A stretch of 8,209 nt of DNA. Source: Fimbriimonadales bacterium (GTDB taxonomy: Bacteria; Armatimonadota; Fimbriimonadia; Fimbriimonadales; GBS-DC). The notes beneath the pieces are model-generated. The model did not search any database and was not told the DNA's origin. It saw nothing but the letters and a program-made list of their open reading frames with translations. A program made the translations under genes and the position numbers. Below, one piece after another: positions 1 through 6,778 of this stretch (positions are counted from its first letter, which is position 1; each line of letters begins with the position of its first letter). The DNA is taken from the NCBI GenBank assembly GCA_026416065.1, contig JAOAFW010000333.1, positions 1 to 8,209 on the forward strand, in the 5' to 3' direction.

Positions 1-541
1 CGCGAGCGAACAACGCCACCGACGACGCGCCCATCGAGTAGCCCGTGAGGGACTGCGCCAGCGGCGCCAGATTCGCCTGCTCCAGCAGCACAATCAGCCC
101 CACGCCAAACAGCCCCAGCGCGGCGACAGCCAACCCCATCACCGAGCCGCCCGTGAACGCGACCACGAGTGCCTCGCCCATGCCACCGGTGCGCGCCGCT
201 TCGGTAGAGCGCACACCGCTGCGCGTGGACGCCTTCATCCCGATAAAGCCCGCCAGCATCGAGCTGAACGCGCCAAACAGATACGCCCCACCTATGAGCG
301 GGGCAGACTGATAGAATGCGAAGGTCAGCACGGCGAATAACACAATCGCAAATAGCGTAATCGCGATGTATTCGCGCTTGAGGAAGGTCATCGCGCCATC
401 GTGAATGGCTTGCGCATAGGTGCGCATCGCGTCCGTACCTTCTGGACGGCGCGTTACGATCCAGTAATTCAATCCTGCTAATAAAATGCCCGCCCCGCCA
501 AGTACGGGAGCGGCGTAGGGAACAATCTGTAAAACCTCCAT
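1..541 (-). CDS. hppA: Membrane-bound pyrophosphatase (H+/Na+-translocating), N-terminal part, truncated by window edge
   Basis: The product is a multi-pass inner-membrane pump that couples hydrolysis of inorganic pyrophosphate to export of H+ or Na+. Only the first 180 residues are present; the gene runs off the left edge, and family members are usually about 650-800 residues. Family blocks visible in order: TFLKREYIAI (52-61), GFIGMKASTRSGVRSTEAAR (98-117), AFTGGSVMGLAVAALGLFG (128-146) and LTGYSMGASSVALFAR (165-180), the last leading into the first substrate-binding loop of the family. About four hydrophobic helices are seen (roughly 7-29, 58-77, 80-102, 124-153). The start ATG at 541-539 is chosen because a strong Shine-Dalgarno (AAGGAGGAGG) lies 6-8 bases upstream. 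The residues that decide K+ dependence and ion choice lie outside the window, so H+ versus Na+ cannot be told. The gene is divergent from the small membrane protein gene at 714. Confidence 0.95.
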   Translation of the reverse strand, partial: MEVLQIVPYAAPVLGGAGILLAGLNYWIVTRRPEGTDAMRTYAQAIHDGAMTFLKREYIAITLFAIVLFAVLTFAFYQSAPLIGGAYLFGAFSSMLAGFIGMKASTRSGVRSTEAARTGGMGEALVVAFTGGSVMGLAVAALGLFGVGLIVLLEQANLAPLAQSLTGYSMGASSVALFAR

Positions 542-713
542 AGTCGCCTCCTCCTTCGTTATTCGCGCTCAGAACGCGCCGAAAGTATACCCGCTGCGTA
601 CTATGTACCCCAGACAGGTAAATTCTTTGTAGCCATTTCGGCATTGACCCTACAGGAAATCGATGTACGGTATCGTATAACAAAATGTCTACCTTTCTTT
701 GGAGGTAAAGGAT
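542..713. promoter_or_regulatory. Divergent intergenic region between hppA and the four-helix membrane protein gene
   Basis: These 172 bases must carry the promoters for both divergent genes. For hppA (minus strand) there is a TATACT box at 589-584, about 30 bases before the Shine-Dalgarno, but no good -35 at 16-18 bases. For the plus-strand gene there is TATAAC at 676-681 and a TTGACC at 644-649. Those two are 26 bases apart, too far for one sigma-70 promoter, so the pairing is uncertain. The only other TTGACC partner at 16 bases is a poor TACGGT at 666-671. No clear operator, riboswitch or long palindrome is seen. Confidence 0.4.
548..557 (-). promoter_or_regulatory. Strong ribosome binding site of hppA
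   Basis: On the minus strand this reads GAAGGAGGAG, followed by GCGACT and the ATG at 541. It is a near-perfect Shine-Dalgarno at good spacing and fixes the hppA start. Confidence 0.8.
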
Positions 714-1187
714 ATGCGACCTACTGGTGTGACGGTTATCGGGATAATCGGGATTATCCTGGGTGTTTTGGGATTGCTTGGCGGACTCTGTGGACTGGGA
801 GTATCAAGTGCGTTGCCTCAACTCGCGGAGATGGCGCAGCAGTCAGGACAGCAATCTCCCGAACTGCAAGCGATGCTGGACAATCCTACCGCGATGCGTT
901 TCTCGATGGTGAGCAGTCTCATCGGAGCGGCCTTGGGGCTATGGTTGACTGTTGCGTCTGCGATGCTGATGGGTATGAAATCGACAGGCTATACGCTGAT
1001 GATGGCGTATGCCGTAGTTTCCATCCTCTGGAACGTTGTGGGTACAGGAATCGGGCTGGCGGTGATGGGGACGAGCCTTAACCCTCTGACCCTGATAGGC
1101 GTTATGATCGGCTTGATTTATCCCATCGCCGTGATAATCGTGCTGACGCGCCCGAACATCAAGGAAGCGTTCCAGCGCAGCTTTTAA
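714..1187 (+). CDS. Small four-helix integral membrane protein of unknown function
   Basis: This 157-residue protein is not one I can name. A short RPTGVTVIG leader runs into helix 1 (about 5-30, very rich in Gly, Leu and Ile). A polar, Gln-rich loop (about 35-60, with AEMAQQSGQQSPELQ) follows, then helices at about 62-88, 93-118 and 124-145, and a basic tail (LTRPNIKEAFQ). A start followed by RPxGVTVI and an end like RPNIKEAF recur in many small uncharacterised bacterial membrane proteins, but give no function. The ATG at 714 is preferred over an in-frame TTG at 699, because GGAGG at 701-705 sits 8 bases before the ATG and the TTG would overlap it. It is the only plus-strand gene here, divergent from hppA, and its stop overlaps that of the glycosyltransferase gene. 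Confidence 0.85.
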   Translation: MRPTGVTVIGIIGIILGVLGLLGGLCGLGVSSALPQLAEMAQQSGQQSPELQAMLDNPTAMRFSMVSSLIGAALGLWLTVASAMLMGMKSTGYTLMMAYAVVSILWNVVGTGIGLAVMGTSLNPLTLIGVMIGLIYPIAVIIVLTRPNIKEAFQRSF

Positions 1188-3481
1188 GCGGCTGTGAAGC
1201 GGATGCGCTCGCGGGTCAGCTCCAGATTGTGTTGCGCCTGCTTGTGTTTGGGGTCGACTGCGAGTGCCTGCTCGTAAGCGATTTTGGCGGCGTCATACAC
1301 ACCCAAGCGGAAGTAGCAGTTGCCCAGCGTGAACCACGCTTGCGCATTATACGGGTCGCGCTCGATTCCGGCGGAATAGGCGTCGGCGGCTTCGCTGTAT
1401 GCGCCGAGTTGATAGAGCGCGTCACCCGCATTCAGGAAAGCGTTCGCGTCGTGGGGGTTCAACTCGATGGCAGTGGCGAAGTGGCTCAGCGCGTTTTCAT
1501 AGTCTTTGAGTTGCCACAGCGCGCGTCCCCAGTTGATGTGCATCTCTGGCATGACGACGTGTCCTTGCGCTTCGTACAGTTCGTAAGCATCTACAAGGCT
1601 GCGCCAGTTGCCTGTTTCCTGCGCGGCGTGGAGCCAGCGTTCGAGCCACGTTGAGTCGTCAGGTGTCGCCAGTGCGATGGCGCGGATGTAAGGTAGTGAA
1701 CGGGCGTAATCCGCCCCCTCCCACCAGAGCTTCGCCAGAAACTGCTGCGCCAGCAGGGAGTACGCCTCGTGCGTCGCCAGCTGTTGAAACACGCGCTCTG
1801 CTTCCTCGGGTTCTCCGGACTCACTCAGCAGTTGTCCGTAGTCCAGCAGGATAATCGGGTCATTGGGGCGTTCTTGAAGCAGGCGTTCGTACAAAGCACG
1901 CGCTTCGCTGTAGCGTTGTAGGGCGCGGAGCGCACGAGCATAGGCGAATCGCCACTTGTACGTCACTACCCCCACATCACCTGTGAAGGTACTACCTGCC
2001 TGCAGCGTCTCGCCATCGGGCGAGAGCAGCCTGATACGACCCGCTGACTCGCGCCCTGCGTCCAGCGCGTCCAGCGACTTCTGGTAGCAACCGAGCCGGT
2101 AGTAGACCTGCGCCAGCGTGTAGTATACTGCCGGGCTATCGACCCCGCGTGCGAGCGCATCTGCGCCTACTTGTAATGCCTCCTCAAGCCGCTCCAGATG
2201 CATAAGCGCTGCAATCCAGTTTGACCACGCATGGGCGGCGTAGTCCTCATCGCCTCGCAAGTAGGGACAAGCTTGCTCAGACCAGTAAACGGTCTGTTCG
2301 TAATTCCCCGCAGTGAAGTAGGTGTTTGCCAGGTTGAACTTATGGAACAGGTCATCAGGCTCCTGCTCCAGAGCGCGTTGGATGAACTCGATATTACGCT
2401 GGATTTTGTCGCGGTTGTGCATCACCTCGCTGCGATAGCCTAAGTGCCGTATCTGTGCAGCGACGGTTGCGATTCGTCCCCCACGCTCCACGAGACTGGG
2501 CGTAATCTGTTCGTGAATTGCCCCCTCCCACCCCAGACCGGGCAGGTTCCGAAACATGCGTACGACACGATGCACGAAGTGGTCGCCATCTCGGATCTCG
2601 TTCAGAATCTCCAGATAATAGCCCGCGAACTGGGGATGGCGCGCGGCGTTGAGAATCGCCTGCTTCGATTCGGGGGTAAGCCGTTCGTCGGCGTCTAAGA
2701 CTAAAATCCAGTCGCCTGTGGCATGCTGCAGGGCGATATTGCGTGCGGCAGCGAAGTCGTTCCGCCATTCGGCGTGGACGACCTTCGCGCCGAACCGCTC
2801 GGCGATATGGGGCGTGTTGTCGGTTGAACCCGTGTCGACCAGCACGATTTCATCCACCACGCCCTGCACGCTCTTAAGACATTCTTCCAGATATTGCGCC
2901 TCGTTGCGGGCGATCATGCTCAAAGTGATTCTCACCCCGACCGGCTCATCGGGGATGGGAAACTGATACCGCTCCAGCCAGTGTTCTAAGGTCTGGATGC
3001 CCTTAAGGAGGGTCGCACGTTGTTCCTGGCGTTTTTGCTTCTTGCTGGCGACGAGTCGCGGGTCGCTCGCATGGCAAATCAGCACGTTCCGCAGGGGCAG
3101 AACCACCTCGCGCAGCCAGTCGGGGTTGCGATAACCGCTCTCAAGGAGTTGTACCACCAGTGGATACGCTTCCGATTCGCGCGAGAGATAAATCCAGTTC
3201 CATGTTTGTCGCGCGGCAAGGATAACGGAGTTGGGGCACGCCGCACGCGCCTGCTCCGTTAGCTGTTGCGCTTCGTCCCAGCGCGTTTGTTGAAGCAGAG
3301 CGACAATCGCTCCCTCGTAAGCGTTCTCGTCGTCAGGGCGTTGCTCAATATAGCGAGTAAATAACTCGTAAGCGTCGCTACTTTTTTCTTGCGCAAGTAA
3401 ATCATACGCAGATTTCAGATTAGCATGGTACTGCTCCGCAAAGACGGGTACCTGCTGTTTCGCCACCACCGTTTTCATCAT
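1184..3481 (-). CDS. TPR-containing family 2 glycosyltransferase
   Basis: This 765-residue protein joins a GT-A type family 2 glycosyltransferase to tetratricopeptide repeats. There is no signal peptide or membrane helix, so it should be cytoplasmic. Domains: N-terminal TPR-like helices (about 20-130); the glycosyltransferase core (about 184-350) with LSMIARNE (187-194), VDTGSTDNT (215-223) and the nucleotide-sugar/metal motif DADE (263-266); then a long TPR array (about 375-760), clearest at 648-750, with typical A-L-x-x-x-P spacing. Enzymes of this layout transfer a sugar from a nucleotide donor to a protein, peptide or glycan bound through the TPRs; neither donor nor acceptor can be read here. 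Two adjacent ATGs (3481 and 3478) are possible; the purine run AAAGGGGGG just upstream fits the second better (spacing about 5-7). The gene follows merR by 25 bases, probably in the same transcript. Confidence 0.9.
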   Translation of the reverse strand: MMKTVVAKQQVPVFAEQYHANLKSAYDLLAQEKSSDAYELFTRYIEQRPDDENAYEGAIVALLQQTRWDEAQQLTEQARAACPNSVILAARQTWNWIYLSRESEAYPLVVQLLESGYRNPDWLREVVLPLRNVLICHASDPRLVASKKQKRQEQRATLLKGIQTLEHWLERYQFPIPDEPVGVRITLSMIARNEAQYLEECLKSVQGVVDEIVLVDTGSTDNTPHIAERFGAKVVHAEWRNDFAAARNIALQHATGDWILVLDADERLTPESKQAILNAARHPQFAGYYLEILNEIRDGDHFVHRVVRMFRNLPGLGWEGAIHEQITPSLVERGGRIATVAAQIRHLGYRSEVMHNRDKIQRNIEFIQRALEQEPDDLFHKFNLANTYFTAGNYEQTVYWSEQACPYLRGDEDYAAHAWSNWIAALMHLERLEEALQVGADALARGVDSPAVYYTLAQVYYRLGCYQKSLDALDAGRESAGRIRLLSPDGETLQAGSTFTGDVGVVTYKWRFAYARALRALQRYSEARALYERLLQERPNDPIILLDYGQLLSESGEPEEAERVFQQLATHEAYSLLAQQFLAKLWWEGADYARSLPYIRAIALATPDDSTWLERWLHAAQETGNWRSLVDAYELYEAQGHVVMPEMHINWGRALWQLKDYENALSHFATAIELNPHDANAFLNAGDALYQLGAYSEAADAYSAGIERDPYNAQAWFTLGNCYFRLGVYDAAKIAYEQALAVDPKHKQAQHNLELTRERIRFTAA

Positions 3482-3483
3482 TT

Positions 3484-3493
3484 CCCCCCTTTC
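3484..3493 (-). promoter_or_regulatory. Ribosome binding site of the glycosyltransferase gene, ambiguous between two ATGs
   Basis: The minus strand reads GAAAGGGGGG, then AA, then ATGATG. The run of six G is an imperfect Shine-Dalgarno lying very close to the first ATG (3481) and better spaced for the second (3478). The difference is a single Met residue. Confidence 0.5.
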
Positions 3494-3506
3494 TTAGCAT
3501 GTTTCC

Positions 3507-3860
3507 TTAGCGTTTCGTTGCCGCGCGTTTCTTGCCGCGAGATGTATGGACGCCGTTGTTCCCCTCACTGGATTCAGGTAGCGTGCGCTGCTCGAACTTC
3601 TGGCTCAGGATGCGTTTTGCGCCTGCAATCGTGTAAAGTTCCTCTTTGAGCAAGCGTTTGATTTCCTGCAGCACCACGATGTCCTCACGACGGTAGCGTC
3701 GCTGCCCGCCCTCTGTGCGCACTGGACTCAGGAACTCGGCGAACTCGCGTTCCCAGTAGCGAATTGTGTGCGTTTCCACTCCGACCAGAAAACTGGCGGT
3801 GCTGATGGGCACAGGACGATCTTGAACCGGTGTTCTCGGTTTGCGTTTGCGCTGTCTCAT
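3507..3860 (-). CDS. MerR-family DNA-binding transcriptional regulator (MlrA-like type)
   Basis: This is a 117-residue DNA-binding protein. The winged helix-turn-helix spans about 18-62: ISTASFLVGVETHTIRYWER (19-38) holds the helix-turn-helix with the family signature TIRYWE, and GGQRRYRREDI (51-61) is the wing and start of helix 3. A helix with LLKEELYTIAGAKRIL (70-85) follows, as in the MlrA-like branch. There is no effector domain and no metal-binding cysteine. The tail (about 95-117) is polar then very basic (SRGKKRAATKR) and looks disordered. The ATG at 3860 is chosen because GGAGG lies 5 bases upstream; a longer frame from a GTG at 3950 would cover the promoter region. It is the first gene of a likely two-gene transcript with the glycosyltransferase. 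Its targets are unknown; autoregulation or control of the downstream gene is only an inference. Confidence 0.92.
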   Translation of the reverse strand: MRQRKRKPRTPVQDRPVPISTASFLVGVETHTIRYWEREFAEFLSPVRTEGGQRRYRREDIVVLQEIKRLLKEELYTIAGAKRILSQKFEQRTLPESSEGNNGVHTSRGKKRAATKR

Positions 3861-3865
3861 ATCAA

Positions 3866-3870
3866 CCTCC
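3866..3870 (-). promoter_or_regulatory. Ribosome binding site of the merR-type gene
   Basis: GGAGG on the minus strand is followed by TTGAT and the ATG at 3860. This decides the start against the GTG at 3950. Confidence 0.75.
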
Positions 3871-3871
3871 G

Positions 3872-3886
3872 CAATCAAAATGATTG
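3872..3886. promoter_or_regulatory. Perfect 6-bp inverted repeat upstream of the merR-type gene, candidate operator
   Basis: The sequence CAATCA-AAA-TGATTG is a perfect dyad with a 3-base centre, just before the Shine-Dalgarno of the regulator gene. It could be an autoregulatory operator or a small hairpin in the leader. MerR proteins usually bind dyads between -35 and -10, whereas this lies about 50 bases downstream of the predicted -10, so the role is unproven. Confidence 0.3.
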
Positions 3887-3935
3887 AGCCTGCAGCGGAA
3901 AATGTTGTAACGGTAGTGCGTTCGGCTCGTGAGGG

Positions 3936-3964
3936 ATTATCGGAATACACTTTAGATTTCTTAA
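3936..3964 (-). promoter_or_regulatory. Predicted sigma-70-type promoter for the merR-glycosyltransferase transcript
   Basis: On the minus strand, TTAAGA (3964-3959, 4 of 6 to consensus) is separated by exactly 17 bases from GATAAT (3941-3936, 5 of 6). This is the best-formed promoter candidate in the window. It would give a leader of about 70 bases before the ATG at 3860, containing the dyad at 3872-3886. Confidence 0.45.
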
Positions 3965-3974
3965 TGCGGGCGTT

Positions 3975-4835
3975 TCAGCAACCTGCGCCAAACTGGAACA
4001 GAACCTCGAGCAGGTCAGCATCGTCCACGAGACTGTCGCAGTTGACATCGGCTTCGGTCGCGCCTGACGCGCCAAAGTTGAATAGCACGCTGAGCAGATC
4101 TGCGTCGTCCACGCAGCCGTCACGGTTCGCATCTCCTTGTCGCGGAGTACAGGCATTGCGCGCTGCCCAGCGCACCGCGTTAGCAAGCAAGCGCGCCAGA
4201 GTGAGGTTACTGAGTTCTTCCGTAGAGGTGGCTCCTGCCGCGATCGACAGGCTCATCACACGCCCTTCGGCTACCCGCCAGCCCACCACACCTGCGCTGC
4301 CACTCGTATAATTGCTGGCATAAAACACAGTGGCGCCAGAACGCGCCTGAAACCGGGTCTCCTTGAGAAATCCCAGCGGCACCAAGGGGTTGAGACCCGC
4401 GCTAAGAACAGGGTCATGAATATTCAGGGTATATACCACATTGTGCTGTTGGTAAAACTGACTGGCTTGAGCGGGGAATAGGTCGCTCATCCCGGCGAAC
4501 ATGCGCGCGTTCGCACGCGACCAGAGCGTCCACTCAACCGTAACCAGCCCACCGCCCGCGCGTACCCAGCTCTCCAACGCCCACTGTCCTGCAACAGGCA
4601 TATCGTAATGGTTTATGAGGGGCGTCAGGAGAACGACATCGCATGCGGAGAGCGACACTGCGCTGTTGAACTCATAATACGCAACTGTCCATGCAACGTT
4701 CAATCCCTGCGCGATGAGCATATTTCGGTAGGCGGTGTCGCGAGACGATTCCCCACTGCCCAGCAGCCCTACACGCTGGGCTGAGGCAGAAAGGCACACC
4801 ATGCACACCGCAGCAAACAGAACAGTGAAGCGCAT
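3975..4835 (-). CDS. Secreted protein with ThuA/GATase1-like domain and C-terminal dockerin-like Ca2+-binding repeats
   Basis: This 286-residue exported protein begins with a signal peptide (about 1-20, MRFTVLFAAVCMVCLSASAQ, likely cut after ASA). The body (about 21-226) looks like a class I glutamine-amidotransferase fold of the ThuA-like kind: GLLGSG near the start, strand CDVVLLTPL (65-73), WVRAGGGLVTVEW (90-102), GRVMSLSIAAG (191-201) and LLANAVRWAA (216-225). No clear Cys-His-Glu amidotransferase triad is visible, so it is more likely carbohydrate- or ligand-related than an amidotransferase. Residues 234-286 hold two dockerin-type EF-hand loops: D235, N237, D239, D243, D246 and D263, N265, D267, D271, D274. 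The start ATG gives a good signal peptide but lacks a strong Shine-Dalgarno; only a weak AGGG lies about 12 bases upstream. It lies 83 bases after pepF; substrate and partner are unknown. Confidence 0.82.
   Translation of the reverse strand: MRFTVLFAAVCMVCLSASAQRVGLLGSGESSRDTAYRNMLIAQGLNVAWTVAYYEFNSAVSLSACDVVLLTPLINHYDMPVAGQWALESWVRAGGGLVTVEWTLWSRANARMFAGMSDLFPAQASQFYQQHNVVYTLNIHDPVLSAGLNPLVPLGFLKETRFQARSGATVFYASNYTSGSAGVVGWRVAEGRVMSLSIAAGATSTEELSNLTLARLLANAVRWAARNACTPRQGDANRDGCVDDADLLSVLFNFGASGATEADVNCDSLVDDADLLEVLFQFGAGC
3978..4136 (-). other. C-terminal two-repeat dockerin-like module (domain within the secreted protein gene)
   Basis: The last 53 residues contain two copies of a loop-helix unit, GDANRDGCVDDADLLSVLF and ADVNCDSLVDDADLLEVLF, each ending in xFG, and close with AGC. 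Both loops keep all Ca2+-ligand positions 1, 3, 5, 9 and 12. Four cysteines (229, 241, 266, 286) lie in or next to the module, which suggests disulfides after export. Type I dockerins bind cohesins in cellulosomes, but no cohesin is seen here. Confidence 0.8.
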
Positions 4836-4918
4836 CGATCGGGGGATTCACCCTGTGCGCTCCCTTTCCTGCTGGAGAGCAAGCGCGAAGATAGGGCTAC
4901 CGTCGCGCCATCGGTGCT

Positions 4919-6712
4919 TTATTCTGTCTGCGCCAGCGACTCGAACAGGTCAATATCTTTGCGTATGGCTGCAAACGCGCCACGCCAGAATTCGGGCGTG
5001 CGCAGGTCGAACCCGAACTCCGCCGCCAGTGTGGGCGCGTCCGCCATCCCCGTGCGTGAGAGCAGGTCGTCATAACGCGCACGGAAGCCCTCGGAATCGT
5101 CTAAATAGAGCGCATACAGCCCCAACCCGAACAACAAGCCGAACATGTAGGGGTAGTTGTAGAATGCACTGCCGTAGTAGTGGGGTTTGGCCGCCCACAT
5201 ATACGGGTGCAGGGCGTTCTCATCCAGCCCGTCGCCGTAGGTTTCCAGCTGCGCCTCGCGCATAATCTCACACAGCTCGCGCGCACTCAGTTCGCGCTCG
5301 TTGCGCCGCTCGAACACGGTCTTCTCAAAGAGGTAGCGGCTCGTGATGTCCACCACCACCTGGCATGCGCCCTGCAGCGAGGCTTCCAGAATCGCAATCT
5401 GCTCCTCGCGGTCGGCGTCGCGCAGCGCAGCCTGGCGAATAATTGTCTCGCAGAAGATGCTGGCGGTCTCGGCGAGCGTCATGGGAGTCTGGCGCTGCAG
5501 ATAAGTGCGCTCCGCAAGGCAGAGATTATGATAGGCGTGCCCCAGCTCGTGTGCGAGCGTACTCATGCCGCCGAACGCGGGCTTGTAGTTGGTAAGAATT
5601 CGCGACTCGTCGCGGCGCAGGCGCATACAGAACGCCCCGTCCCGCTTGCCCGGCTGCGGTGGCGCGTCAATCCAGTTTTCCCCGAACGCGCGGTGAGCAA
5701 ACTCGCTCATCTTCTGTGAGTAGGTTGCGAACTGCTCGATGATAAACTGCGCCGCCTCGTCGTACTCCCAGCGTTTCGGCTCCTTGCCCACAGGCGCGAA
5801 GATGTCGTACCATGCGCACCGCTCCACGCCGAGCAGCCGTGCCTTAGCATGCAGGTAGCGTCGGAAGTCGGGGAAGGCTTCGTAGGCGGCGTCCAGCATG
5901 GCGTTCAGCGTCGGCTCGTCGATAGCGTTGCGGAACAGGGATGCGTGCAGGGGGCTATCCCAGCCGCGCTTGCGCGTGAGCAAGTTCGTCTCGCCCTTGA
6001 TGGCGTTCAGTGCGCTGGCGATGGGCATCGCGTGCTGCTCCCACGCTCTCAGTTCCGCATCGTAGCCCGCGCGACGCACTTCGCGGTCAGGGTCATACGC
6101 CAGATTGCGCAGCATGCTCATCGTAAGCGTCTGCCGCTCGCCCTTGATTTCCACTTCCGTCTGAATCTGCGAGGTGAGGTTGCCATAGAGTTTGCTCCAT
6201 GCATTCCCGCCTGTGAGTTGCATTTCGGCGGCGAGGGCTTCTTCAGCGGGCGACATCATATGTTCGGCGGCGATACGCGCACGGCGCAGCCAGTAAGCGT
6301 GTTGCCGCGCCTGCTCCGAACGCTCGATAAGTGCTTCAACCTCTTGTGAGCCAGCCCACGCTGTCAGGCGCGTGCTGAGCTTCGACAGACGCACCGACTG
6401 ACGCTCCAGCTCACTCAGCCGCGCCTGCGCATACTCGTCGCGCGAGTCGACCGAGACGAACGCATACACATACGCGCTCAGCGTCCACGCCTGGTCGTTC
6501 AGCGCACTATAGGCGGGCAGAACGCGCTCCAGTACGCCCGCAGCGAGGTCAGGGTTCAAGGGGACGTCGGTGCGGTCAATCTGCGCCTCGTCAAATAAGC
6601 CCTCCAGTTCGTCAATCGCACGGACAAAGCTGCGAAAATCGCGTTCGTATTCGGGCGAGTCGAGCCCGGGATAGACCACGCTCATATCCCAGCGAGGTAG
6701 CTCGGTTTTCAT
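4919..6712 (-). CDS. pepF: Oligoendopeptidase F, M3 family zinc metallopeptidase
   Basis: This 597-residue enzyme has the normal length for PepF/M3B peptidases, which cleave short peptides in the cytoplasm and help recycle them. The catalytic zinc site is intact: TLAHELGHAYHNL carries H388, E389 and H392, and MTLAETASIFCE gives the third zinc ligand, E415. The N-terminal half (about 10-200) is the helical M3 N-terminal region; the C-terminal half is the peptidase domain, with the substrate-side segment HYYGSAFYNYPYMFGLLFGL (511-530) typical of the PepF branch. There is no signal peptide. The ATG at 6712 opens the family's usual N-terminus (PRWDMSVVYPG). No Shine-Dalgarno precedes it; instead TACAAT lies 10 bases upstream. 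It follows tyrS by 66 bases on the same strand. Confidence 0.95.
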   Translation of the reverse strand: MKTELPRWDMSVVYPGLDSPEYERDFRSFVRAIDELEGLFDEAQIDRTDVPLNPDLAAGVLERVLPAYSALNDQAWTLSAYVYAFVSVDSRDEYAQARLSELERQSVRLSKLSTRLTAWAGSQEVEALIERSEQARQHAYWLRRARIAAEHMMSPAEEALAAEMQLTGGNAWSKLYGNLTSQIQTEVEIKGERQTLTMSMLRNLAYDPDREVRRAGYDAELRAWEQHAMPIASALNAIKGETNLLTRKRGWDSPLHASLFRNAIDEPTLNAMLDAAYEAFPDFRRYLHAKARLLGVERCAWYDIFAPVGKEPKRWEYDEAAQFIIEQFATYSQKMSEFAHRAFGENWIDAPPQPGKRDGAFCMRLRRDESRILTNYKPAFGGMSTLAHELGHAYHNLCLAERTYLQRQTPMTLAETASIFCETIIRQAALRDADREEQIAILEASLQGACQVVVDITSRYLFEKTVFERRNERELSARELCEIMREAQLETYGDGLDENALHPYMWAAKPHYYGSAFYNYPYMFGLLFGLGLYALYLDDSEGFRARYDDLLSRTGMADAPTLAAEFGFDLRTPEFWRGAFAAIRKDIDLFESLAQTE

Positions 6713-6722
6713 AGCGACAAGG

Positions 6723-6728
6723 ATTGTA
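6723..6728 (-). promoter_or_regulatory. TACAAT -10-like box close to the pepF start
   Basis: The minus strand reads GGTACAAT, ten bases, then ATG at 6712. No Shine-Dalgarno is present between them. If it is a -10 element, the transcript would begin within a few bases of the start codon. No good -35 is seen 16-18 bases upstream, which lowers confidence. Confidence 0.4.
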
Positions 6729-6778
6729 CCTGTTGGGGAAGCGCGGGCACAGTCCCCCCGATTTCATCTCGGCTTTCT

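Noticed and set aside
644..681. TTGACC and TATAAC read as one promoter for the 714 gene
   Set aside because: The spacer is 26 bases, far from the 16-18 needed; each was noted only as an isolated element.
699..713. TTG start adding five residues to the four-helix membrane protein
   Set aside because: The TTG overlaps the GGAGG that serves the ATG at 714, which is at ideal spacing.
644..1081. 145-residue plus-strand frame starting at TTG 644
   Set aside because: It overlaps the membrane protein gene in another frame, is rich in Cys, Arg and Asp without any domain, and lacks a Shine-Dalgarno.
3861..3950. 30-residue N-terminal extension of the MerR-type protein from a GTG
   Set aside because: It covers the predicted promoter -10 region and the Shine-Dalgarno of the ATG at 3860.
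3978..4136. Short tandem DNA repeat in the dockerin-like region
   Set aside because: The two units are similar because they encode paired Ca2+-binding loops; they are diverged coding repeats, not a DNA repeat element.
4836..4918. Possible terminator or promoter between pepF and the secreted protein gene
   Set aside because: Only an ACCG/CGGT stem of 4 bases without a T-run and a poor TATCTT box with no -35 are present.
5180..6349. Plus-strand open frames (179 and 166 residues) opposite pepF
   Set aside because: They are antisense shadows of a well-supported M3 peptidase, without domains or start signals.
6729..6778. Possible terminator hairpin between tyrS and pepF (GGGG...CCCC and CCGA...TCGG)
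   Set aside because: Stems are only 4 bases, loops are long and no T-run follows on the minus strand.
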